NCBI RefSeq assembly: GCF_035083965.1
Contig: NC_089727.1
Coordinates: 7,569,501 to 7,633,500 of the forward strand
DNA length: 64,000 nt
From: Branchiostoma lanceolatum
Lineage: Eukaryota > Chordata > Leptocardii > Amphioxiformes > Branchiostomatidae
Direction: 5' to 3'
Below are positions 11,220 to 21,000 of the stretch, piece after piece (the stretch's first letter is position 1; every line of letters starts with the position of its first letter). Position numbers and translations under genes: made by a program. The notes under the pieces are model-generated. The model ran no database searches, was not told the origin of the DNA, and saw nothing but the letters and a program-made list of their open reading frames with translations.

Positions 11220-11505
11220 TGCCCAAAACAATAATAATCCATCAGCCCCTGCTTGGGTTACCCTTTTCCAAATTTTCCAACAAAAAAGCCCACTGCAGTT
11301 TTTTTTTAACGAAAAGTACACCACTTACTATTTGCCTAGAGCTATTTACCACTCAAAAATCACGACTAAGGTATGTCCATAGCAAGAGATATCAAAACCA
11401 GAAGTACTGCTGCAGTACCGTAGACAGCCGCTTGGAAGCCCATAATCGAACTTGACCTTCGTTTTCCCGATACCTACCTACCTACCTACCAAATATCACG
11501 AAGAT
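11220..11505. repeat. Dispersed repeat fragment hosting a MITE
   Basis: The phrases 'gcccctgcttgggttacc', 'ctgctgcagtaccgtag' and 'ggaagcccataatcgaacttgacc' recur in variant form around 6360-6400, 37030-37100 and 55380-55440. It is non-coding and belongs to a family with many old copies in this window. Its continuation (11701 onward) is separated by the MITE at 11506-11700. Confidence 0.5.
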
Positions 11506-11700
11506 TCTAGCCTGCTTTGCAGGCTTTCTGGTCGGTGCCGGCGTTTATTTTCGGGGGAGGGGGGTACTAATTGCCGGCCACAGAATTATGATTTCTCCAG
11601 CAAATCAAAAGAACCTGGCCCCGATATGTTAAAAACGCGAATGAGCGCTCCCCCAGAAAATAAACGCCGGCGCCGACCAGAAAGCCTGCAAAGGAGGCTA
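11506..11700. mobile_element. 195-bp MITE with clean 7-bp target duplication
   Basis: The termini are inverted repeats: TCTAGCCTGCTTTGCAGGC at the left and GCCTGCAAAGGAGGCTA at the right, and the repeat continues inward through TTTCTGGTCGG and GGCGTTTATTTTC. The flanks CGAAGAT (11499-11505 and 11701-11707) are identical and form the target-site duplication. It has no ORF. The superfamily is not assigned. Confidence 0.85.
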
Positions 11701-11739
11701 CGAAGATCCACCCCTCAGATTTTCACGTAATGGTGTCTT

Positions 11740-13110
11740 CAAACATACTTACAAACAAACAAACAAAGAAACACACCCACCCAGTCGGTCACAAACAGCA
11801 CCGAAAAAACATAAACCTTCTTGGCGAAGGTAACAAACCGCACAGCTGTGACCGGTGACTGAGTTTTTGGTCAGGCCGATTACTCCGTGCGTCCAGAGCT
11901 CTTTTTCTCGGGACTGAAGACGATGGAATGTAGGAATGGTGGTGGAGAGGGGCAGAAGTACCTGTTTATGACCTGCAAGACGTGTGTATTTAAATATAGT
12001 TGACGGAATCTGATCTGAAGTAGTTGTCTGCTCATGTTGAACACAGCAGTCGTTGTATTGTAGTCGCCCCGGGCGCGTCATGCCTAGTTAGGCTTAAGAA
12101 AAAATGCTGTGTTTCCGATTAGGCCATGTTGATTTGATTATATGAATGACATCTGCGCGCACATCAATTTTCGTCCAAAAAAAAAGATGTTGTTGCCATA
12201 CTGTAAATCTTACAAAGCAGCTGCAAAATGAACAAATATATGCAGTAAATGGCAAAAAAAGATATACATGTTTCAGAAAATGGATACTAATGTCTTAAAA
12301 CGCCAGAGTCAATTCCACAAAATTCTCATTTTTCATCTTTTTCAATTTCTAGGTTTCGAGGGAAGAAATCTAGCAAATGCATTTTAACAATGTAAAACTG
12401 AAATGTTTTAGGACACTTGTGTTTTCTTTCCAGCACCATTTTGTAATTATACAAAGTTGTACGAGCAAAGATGTATTCAGTAAACTGAGCAAAAGAGTAC
12501 ACATCCTTAAATCAACTGTTTAAAACCGTAATCTTTTACAGAGACTCAGTGTTAAATGAAGGAACTCTGTTCTGAATCTTAGCATACCGTATCGAAAATT
12601 TTATATCCTTTGCCAGTGGGCGACCCAAAAAAAGGCTAGGGTCGTCAGGTTTTGTAACCGGAAACACAAAATTTATTCAGGGCATTATCGGCCGATATTA
12701 ATCATTGTCCTGACAGTTCTTTAAGGGCTCAGTAACTGTGCATGTCGATGTCTTTTATCAACGGAGATGCGATCAGCTATGACGTATGACTTCAAACGGG
12801 TCTAAAGATGCGGTCTGTTAGAAAATAACACTCCTCTGGTCTTAAGCAGAACACAGTTTTCCGCCTTCAGTGATTTTCTATAGTTGGGGACAACACTGAA
12901 CTGACGGACATAGACGCGGTTGAAATTATAGTAGGATGCACTAGATTACCACGACAAACGGATATGTGTACGTTTAGGGTACAATCTACCAGGAAACTGA
13001 AAACATAAACGAGATTGTGCTTTGCTAACTTTTGGCATTTTGCCGACCATTTTTAAATGGGCTCATGCGAGATAATGCGGAACTGCAGCTGACTCACCCC
13101 GGTAGGCAGC
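11740..13110. other. Intergenic stretch, nothing coding seen
   Basis: The first part (to about 11850) is the dispersed 'cagcaccgaaaa' repeat. From about 11950 to 12080 the sequence is less repetitive and GC-richer (CCCGGGCGCGTC at about 12066) and could hold the untranslated first exon or promoter of the minus-strand paralog A, but I cannot delimit it. From 12100 to 13110 I see no exon, RNA gene or clear repeat. Confidence 0.4.
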
Positions 13111-13120
13111 TGTAAAGGTC

Positions 13121-13612
13121 ACGCGCAATTCATACGAATTTTACGGAATTCATACGAGTTTTACGGAATGCATACGATCCATTACGAGAAACATACGAAT
13201 TTCACGGAATACATACGATCCATTACGCAGAAACATACTAGTTTTACGGAATACATACGATCCATTACGCGGAATACATACGATACTTACTAATTTAAGA
13301 TGGCGGACTCGGGATAACCAGTTCTTCGTACGATATCTTCGCTTTTAAGAGCTTAATAATGGCGTATCCCATCCGGCTAAACTTTAAAAATCTCAAGCTG
13401 CACTAGATTAAGACTGATATAGGCTTAGACCAACTAGGAGGACCAGACAAAGCTAGATTGGGTGCTAGCGCGATGGCCAACAAATTAGTAAGGATCGTAT
13501 GTATTCCGCGTAATGGGTCGTATGTATTCCGTAAAACTCGTATGTTTCTGCGTAATGGATCGTATGTATTCCGTAAAACTCGTATGAATTCCGTAGAATT
13601 CGTATGAATTCT
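13121..13612. repeat. Foldback structure: inverted pair of short tandem-repeat arrays
   Basis: The left array (13121-13286) is made of 19-22 bp units such as TTACGGAATTCATACGAG and CATACGATCCATTACG. The right array (13489-13612) is the same repeat in reverse complement (CTCGTATGAATTCCGTA). About 200 bp of unique sequence, including AAGATGGCGG, separate them. Terminal inverted repeats built of subrepeats are typical of foldback-type DNA elements; that assignment is inference. Confidence 0.8.
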
Positions 13613-14440
13613 TTGGCACCCCTGACTGAGTAAACTTCCAGGCCTCATTCGCACGATCTAGAAGCCGACTTATTGTACTAACGTTACCATACAGTAAAGT
13701 TCGTGCCTCGCTGGCTTTCACGTTTAAGCGTTCACATACGGTTCATATGATGATGATGATTTAATTCGGTAAGGAACTTATATGCATGATTTAAGGGCGC
13801 ACTGTTTTTTTTACCGCTACGTCACATACTTCGGGGTTCGCCGATTGCGATAAATACTATGTACTACAACCATAATAGACTTCTTTCCAAATATCATTAG
13901 GATCACGGCCTTTCTAAAAACCGCTTTGTGGTGTAACTGAATCTCCCCTCTGTATCCTACGATGACGTCACCGCTAGTACGTCACTGCTTGTAACCGGAA
14001 CTCACGTCGAAGCGACCTCGCACATCCCCCTAAAAACCCGTCTCTGTGTAGATTGTTTGTTCTAAAATCTCAGAGCGCATGGTCAGTCCCAGGCCCTGGT
14101 CAGTCGAGATCCCGAGGGCTGAGGTTGAACACTGGTCCAGAGCTGGGCGCGTCTCAAGTAAGTGGCGGATGAGTGAATTTTCATTAGTTTATAAGTCCTG
14201 AGTAGTAAATTCTCTGGAAAGTTACCGCCCAGGTCAGTTGTCGGATCCGTGCAGATTACTTTCCCGCGTAAGTTGCGTGGTTCTAACGGTTGAATTTTTT
14301 TGGCCCGTACAGTTTATGTAAGAGTGCGTAAATTCTCTGGAAAGTTACCGCCCAGGTCACTTTTCCGTGCAGATTACTTTCCCGTGTAAGTTGCGTGGTT
14401 CTAGCGGTTGCATTTTGATTTTTTTTACCGGCGGAACATT

Positions 14441-14815
14441 TACGAATGATGTTGTTTTTCGTCGCAGATTCCATCCTCTTATGATCCCTTATGACATGTG
14501 TTTTTCTTGTTAGTCTGGAAGCCAGACCCCCAATCTCTGAAATATCTATCGTGTGAATATTCTTGAGATTGGGAGGGCGATCTGGTATCCAGGCTATTTT
14601 CCATCATTTGTCAGGTTTGAATTTTCTCCCGTACAGTTTATGTAAACTTTTGTTTTTCGTCCCCACTGTGTACCGACACTGATTCTGCGCCGTGTGTTTA
14701 GTTTTATCGGGGCTATAAAAAAACATCCCGTTGATACATGTGCACAAGGAGGTTGGCGTACAGTCGTTCAAAGCCCGGGTCGTGGGGAATTGAATATCGG
14801 TTGCAAGAAATTGTA
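14441..14815 (+). repeat. Segmental direct repeat, copy 1
   Basis: This segment matches 15483-15808 over most of its length: GTTTTTCGTCGCA start, a CTGGAAGCCAGACC...CCAGGC hairpin, TTTGAATTTTCTCCCGTACA, CCCCACTGTGTACCGACA and CCCGGGTCGTGG. Copy 1 keeps about 40 bp (TATAAAAAAACATCCCG region) missing from copy 2. It is preceded by a smaller repeat: 14208-14282 and 14328-14406 share 'ctctggaaagttaccgccc' and 'cgtaagttgcgtggttcta'. Non-coding. Confidence 0.85.
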
Positions 14816-14873
14816 TTTCTGTCTCGTTGCGTTTTCTCGTGGTTCATTTTAGCCGTGGACAGTTGGAATATAT

Positions 14874-15086
14874 ACTGTAAATGCATTTAAGTGCGCGCGC
14901 GTGGTTTTTATTTCGCGGTTGGGAGGAAATGGATTGTTCACCGTGGTTTTATGTATGTGTTTGAAACAATAGTAGCGCTACAGTCATAGGTGGGCAAACG
15001 TTTCGCGGTGGTTTTAAGTTCGCGCTGAAAGTTCACCGCGAATACCGCGAACATAAAACCACCACGAACATTTCTGCATTTACAGT
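14874..15086. mobile_element. Palindromic MITE, ACTGTAAATGCA-terminal family
   Basis: The element runs from ACTGTAAATGCA to TGCATTTACAGT and is flanked by TATA/TAT. Inside are 'cgcggtggttttaagttcgcg' type blocks and the family core GAAACAATAGTAGCGCTA. It is one of the two best-preserved copies in the window; non-autonomous, no ORF. Confidence 0.85.
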
Positions 15087-15170
15087 ATATCCAATATGTA
15101 GACTGACCGGTGTCTGTGGCGGCACTATAAGCGCGATTAAAAACAGACTAGAGGAAGAAAAACAAACCGC

Positions 15171-16106
15171 GATTTAGGGTGTCGAGAACAGAAAATGAAG
15201 TACAGATGGCACCGGTCACCCAACGGCAAAAGTCGTTGAAAAGCGATGAAAAGATGGATATAATCACTCCGCGGATCGCTGGAAAGTGGAATAATAAAAG
15301 TACAAAACCGGCCAAATAGAGTGAATGGTATGCTAAGGGAGTCGGCTACATTCAAGTTCAACGCAGCCTAAGCGGATAGAAAAGGAAAGACAGAGATTGA
15401 GAGAAGTTATGTTTTGTACGATTGCGTTTTTCGTTGCACGTTCCGTCCCCAAGTGCGATGGGGTTTATGTAAAAACCGGGCAACATTCGCGGAAGATGTC
15501 GTTTTTCGATGCACATTCCCCTGTGAGTCCTCTTGTGATACAGTATGTGTTTTTCTAGTTAGCCTGGAAGCCAGACCACTAATCTCTCAAATATCTTGGA
15601 TATTCTAGAAATTGGGAGTCTGGCATCCAGGCTTTTTTCTAGCGGTTGTCAGGTTTGAATTTTCTCCCGTACAGTTTATGTAAACTTTGGTTTTTCGTCC
15701 CCACTGTGTACCGACAGTGATTCTGCGCCGTGTGTTTAGTTTTACGTTGATCCGTGTAGAGCCGCTCAAATCCCGGGTCGTGGAGAATTGGATATCGGTC
15801 GCGAAAACCGCCACTCTGGTCCTGACTACCCGTGTCTCCAGCCCCAGTTCTGTGCCCCCCCCCCCCCACTTCTCTGTCTTTCCTTTTCTGTCCGCTTTCA
15901 GCCCTCTCTCCGTAGCCGTCTCCCTTAGCATACTATTCACTCTATTTGGCCAATTTCTACTATTTGTCCAGCGATCCGCGGAGCCTGGTAGAGGCTACCG
16001 CTTCCGTCATCTCTTGATATCCATCTCTTCATCACCTTTCAATCAACGACTTTTGCTGTTGAGTGGTGCCATCTGTACTTCATTTTTTATCCCGGACACC
16101 CTATAG
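15171..16106. repeat. Long inverted repeat (about 180-195 bp arms, 560 bp spacer)
   Basis: Arm 15171-15350 and arm 15912-16106 are reverse complements: both read, on the same sense, AATGAAGTACAGATGGCACC, then CAAAAGTCGTTGA, CCGCGGATCGCTGGA and CAAATAGAGTGAAT followed by TATGCTAAGGGAG. The spacer contains direct-repeat copy 2 and a C-run at 15857. No long ORF is credible. It may be a foldback transposon or the result of an inverted local duplication. Confidence 0.85.
15483..15808 (+). repeat. Segmental direct repeat, copy 2
   Basis: This is the second copy of the unit at 14441-14815, with its own hairpin at 15561-15633 (CCTGGAAGCCAGACC to GTCTGGCATCCAGG). The two copies have diverged by substitutions and one internal deletion. 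The copy lies inside the spacer of the inverted repeat 15171-15350/15912-16106. Confidence 0.85.
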
Positions 16107-16149
16107 CCTGGTATCTTATCCTATTTATAAACATTCCTAGCCGAAATCC

Positions 16150-16608
16150 ACAATGATGATAGAGGTAAATCTTATAGTAACAAACAAACTACGAACATAC
16201 CGACTGTTTAAGTCCCTGTATAAGGAAGAAGAGTATCTATCTATGAGGAACGTACAGCATGGAGTGGCTGTCACTTAATTCCGGATTAGTTGTCACAAAT
16301 TACATATTGAAACGGGAAGGCACAACCGCACGCTTCTAAAACATCGACTTTGCCAATACTGTAACTTAAATTAAATAGAAGATGAGCGACTTTTCATCTT
16401 AGATTGTGAATTTGACGATAAAGAAAGAAATGTTCTTTTTAAATGTAACGTTATCAGTGAAAAATGTCCATGCTTCGAATATCTAAACGCAACGGATGAA
16501 TTGATATTTTTGTTGTGTCAGGAGTCAGGACAATTCTTGTATGAGAAACATCACCTGTTCATAACACCGTTACATCTACACATGTACAAAGAAGCGAGAA
16601 GAAGTTGA
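16150..16608 (+). pseudogene. Broken LINE-type retrotransposon, C-terminal zinc-knuckle end of the polymerase ORF
   Basis: One frame (through 16198 and 16309) reads as the C-terminal tail of a LINE reverse transcriptase: YRLFKSLYKEEEYL, later LCQYCNLN, EDERLFILDCEF and ERNVLFKC, a CxxC...H/F...C cysteine pattern typical of the end of many non-LTR retrotransposon ORF2 proteins, then [15 protein letters not shown] before a stop at 16606. Two in-frame stops break it (after GVAVT and after QYCNLN). Upstream reverse-transcriptase core motifs are absent, as expected for a 5'-truncated copy. The clade is not assigned. Confidence 0.75.
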
Positions 16609-16609
16609 C

Positions 16610-17950
16610 TTGCTCCAGTGTCGGTTGTCTGAAAAGTGTTGCGTTTCGACGAATGATAAATTAGAGTGCCGGTATTTAAGGATTTTCCGTTGAGTTGGTT
16701 TTACATCGTCCATGCACGATTTACACTATAATCTAAGTATGCAAAACCAGAAAAATGTTGTTATGAATATAGTTTTCCATATTGTTCCATTGTATTTAGG
16801 GTACCGTAACTTCGACATACAAAAACCTTTGTCTCTCCTTAATTTGTCGGCACGATTTTAAGTAAATAGACGGAATAATTTTGTGTCAACCAGCTTCCCT
16901 GTAGTAAATAATTTTTGACCGTGCGTACATGTAAGTCGCCACCGATGCGGGACGCGCTGTGACGAAGTCACTAAGCGACTGTTTACGACGCTTGTTGCGT
17001 TCCAAGCCATGTCAACGTTGGCGATCAGTCGTTCTTTCGGGTATGGCAATGAGAGTATATAGTAGATACTGCATTTCATACAAATGGTCCCGTAGCATGA
17101 ACGCACAAATGCCACAAATGTGCCTCAATTACGTCGCAAACTGCCGGGGAAGAATTGGGACCCCACGTTAGAACAATAATAGACTTCTTTCCAAACATTA
17201 TTAGAATCACGGCCTTTCTTAAAACGGCTTTGTGTTCTTAGCCATATGGGTGCCCTCGCCCTATTTACCTCCGCTGCAACTCTCAGTTTAACCATCCACA
17301 ACTTCTCGAGTTATGCTGTCCACAGGCACACAGTTTAACAAACGGCACCGAAAACATAACCTTCTTGGCAAAAGTAAAAACACAGCCGACCACCCACAAA
17401 CAGCACCGAAAACATATCCTTCTTAGTGAAGGGAACTAGATCACAGGGTCCGTGTACCAGATCACTGATTCAGAACTACTTTGTCTTTTACTTACAATTT
17501 TATGCTGTTCGCTGATAACGTGAGACATATTTGTGTAAGCGGGTGGTTTCTCATTTCTAGCCTACATGCTATGATAAAGTGTTGACCGGGTTACGTGTCA
17601 GAAGTAGAGGATTTGAATTCCATAAAGACACTCAGTCAGAATTTCGGTTGGTCGCGTGTGTTTAGAGCGCGCGCGTGTGTGTGTGTTTCTCGTGCCTGTG
17701 TGTGGAATGCTTTAATTATATACAAACAAATCGACAGATTTACAGATACAGAGTCTTAACTAGATGTGCCCCGGTATCAAAGTCTCTAAATCGGAAAATG
17801 TAGGCATCTTTTTTTGACCACCTTGCTTTTTTTCGCGACTCGTATTAGATTTGGAGTCTGCTGAGGTTGTTAGCCATAAAATTTACTTTCTGTGGCCTAT
17901 TAGATTCACAAAAACTCTGGGAGGTGCGAGATCTTCTATTTCTTGTTATT
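16610..17950. other. Intergenic stretch upstream of the sulfotransferase-like gene
   Basis: No coding exon is seen. Around 17270-17430 it carries the dispersed 'ttctcgagttatgctgtcc ... cggcaccgaaaacataacc' repeat, with the last phrase present twice. A (GT)n run lies near 17672-17690. The promoter of the plus-strand sulfotransferase-like gene probably lies in the right part, but no core element is convincing. Confidence 0.4.
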
Positions 17951-18018
17951 TCAGGCTTATTTTCTATCTAGCAACACTACGTTAAAGTTCACGAGGTTTC
18001 GAGAGAAGGACCGTGTGG

Positions 18019-21000
18019 ATGACCATGGATGCATTCACAGTGGCCGCAGTCGTTGCAGCTCTTTCTGCAGTCGTTGTCGTTGTCTACTTCCCACTCTCTC
18101 AACTGACTACACAGTCGTCCTCTTGGCCTAAGGTTTGTTGGTCTTCGTTCAAGCTCAGAAATAATCTAGACGCAATGAATTTGACAAGAAAGTCTAGAAT
18201 TTGATGGAGCAAGTCTTATTTCATGGAAGAACTTAAAGATACTCATAATACATCGCAAGTTTTACAAAGGTCAGAGGCTGACGTAATGCATCAAGTATGT
18301 AAATCGGCGCATATTTTCCATGGTGAGACTATGATTGGCGCAGGTATGAGGTCGTGGAATTCTAATTGCATCTGCATCATGTTTGAATGATTTTGCATAC
18401 TAGTAGTGTTGTGCCAATTGACAAATGAACCAGAAATAATCGTGATGACAATCTAGGAAAAAATGTTTCAGATTTCTTCTTTTGTTCGGTCTTTTTAATT
18501 TTTCTTTAGACGACGCAACCTCTGGCTTACACTCGAAAGGTGAAACCAAAGAAAAGAAAACATCAGATGTCCCTAAACTCTCTTGACGACTTCTTACCAG
18601 CTGGAGAAGCGAACACGGTCCACGACGTGGCACAATTATTCGCTCGTCGTGGGAACGAGTTTTCTGTTTACAGCATAGACTGGGAACAAGAAGTGGTTGT
18701 GCTCATTCGACCCGTGGAGGGTGTGGATCTGAAAGCACATCCGTTCTTTCGTGAGGTTAGTATCAGTGGCGTCGCGGTGGCGTAATGGCAGGGTGTTTTA
18801 CCCAGAGGTCCTGGGTTCGAATTCCCTGACATACCCCGTTGATGTTGTGCCCTTGGAAAAGGCAAGTTTCTAGCTTGGTTTGGGACATCCCTCGGATAGG
18901 ACGTTCAGTAGAGGTCCCGTGTTTGAGGAAAGCCACACATCGAGCACATACGTTAAAGAACCTACTACACGTATCGATAAGAGTAGAGGTCAATCCCGTT
19001 TGAGTGGACCAAACCAACCACCTTGCTCGAACAAATCTGTCCGGATATGCAGCTGTATTATTTAGTACAAACCTGGTGTGTTACGCCATGAGGCGGTTTA
19101 CCGGGTATGCAATACAAACAAAGAAATGTCACTCGGTTGTTTGCTTGCTTTGCAAATAAATGTGCTTTGATGTTCATATTCTGTTTGTTTGTTTGTTTGT
19201 TTGTTTGTATTGCGTTCCTAGTAAACCGCTTCGTCGCGTAACACACATCAATGTTGCATATCCGGACAGATTTATTTGATCCACTCATACCGGGATGAAC
19301 CCCTACTCAGTTTTTTTGTCGATAAGTCATGAGATTGGTTCTTGACGTGCTCAATGTGTGGCTCTCGTCACACATGGATTTCCATGGAACCCCCTATTCA
19401 AGGGACATACCTGGCCGAAGCTAGGTATTTTTTTTACACCTGTGTTGAGTGAAGACAATTATGTGAAATGCCTTTTCCAAGGGCACAACATCGGGACCTG
19501 TCAGGGATTCGTACTCAGTACCTCCAGGTTCTGAGTCATCTAACCTAACCACAAGACCACCGTGCCTAGGTATTGAGGTAACTAAAATATATATAATTGC
19601 AATTTTTGAACATACGAATTTCAGATAAGGGTACAAGACTTTTTCAAGGTTTGCGAGATAGGGAGAAGAGTTACACTTCTAAAGGAATCATAACAATGGA
19701 TCCAGACAACTTTGTAATTGTGACATGCTTACGCCAGTATACGTACATAATGATAGTGACCCGGAAATTAAATACACTCGATAGGTATTTCTATCTGTTT
19801 AGCTGAGAGCAGGGCACTTCAACGTAATTGGCTTTTTCTGTGGCATAGTATTTAACGATCTATGGAGATGACTTGCGAAATATCAGTTTACAGCTTCCAT
19901 ATCTGTAAGCTAAGATGTGTGGGATTTTCTTCATTGCTTTTGCGCCATCTTATTCACTTTTTGTTGTTTTGGTGACGGAATGAGGATAGTTGTCTCACAA
20001 CATGTCAGTCTCAACATGCACGATAGAAAAGACAATCAGCTCATTAATTCACTAGTAAACTGCTAAATTATTGTGTTATTCGTACGAAAAATCACAAGCA
20101 CAAATTTTTCACTTACTTCGTCTTTTGACATCTTTTATTAAAACTAAAGAAATAAATGTGCTAGATAATCAGATATGAAAAGACATGATTCTTCCTGTTT
20201 GAAGGCTCAGAGACGAAAGGCAGCCGAGGTTCTCTGTGTTCCCTTAGAGCAACTTCGGGACGTGGCGGGCGCCGTGGCTGACGTAGTTGCGCATGTGCAG
20301 GAAATCTTCATCTTCAACACAGGTGAGGAGTGAACTTTGACATTTGGGAATTATTCTTAACACACGCCGAAAATAGTAGACAAGCAACTTGATAGAATTT
20401 TGAAACAGTCAGACGTTTCAGACAGCATCTGCTATCTTTCGTCAGTGACTAAGGATAGGACTGGAAAACCAGGTTTTATACCAGAACTCTGAGTAGATAT
20501 GTTAATGAGGTTAACACAATTTAGGATGTCTTGACGTGGTCTTCAAAAGAAGATGAATGTACATCCCAACAGTTCCCCTACCCCGACAGCTCCACATCCA
20601 TATGAGAAAGTCATTTTTCAAATTTCAAGGATAGCCATCTCAAATATTTACCTGTTTCTCAGGTGTATATGTCATTCAAAATCCATGTTTTCTATTTCAT
20701 ACCATCTCAGCTTCGACCTGACATTACATATGCACTATTAGAGATCTTACTTTGCAAGGTATTTCAAACTAGTGTCTGTCCGGATTCAAAGCAGCAACAC
20801 TGATGAAAGCGGCGTGACACGCTGTATGTAACGTTAAATGTGCTGTTTCTGTTTACAGCACGATGTGGGTCGACTCTGGTAACGCGAGTTGTGGAGGCCA
20901 CTTCGGTGGCACAGGCTGTGAGCGAGCCCGATGTGTTCTCCGTCATAAACATGGCTCTCCACCGACTCAAGCGGTCCTCCCAACACGGCCAGACTCCACC

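Noticed and set aside
15687..16106. 139-codon open frame
   Set aside because: It runs across the direct-repeat copy, a C-run and one arm of the inverted repeat; no family resemblance and no plausible splice structure.
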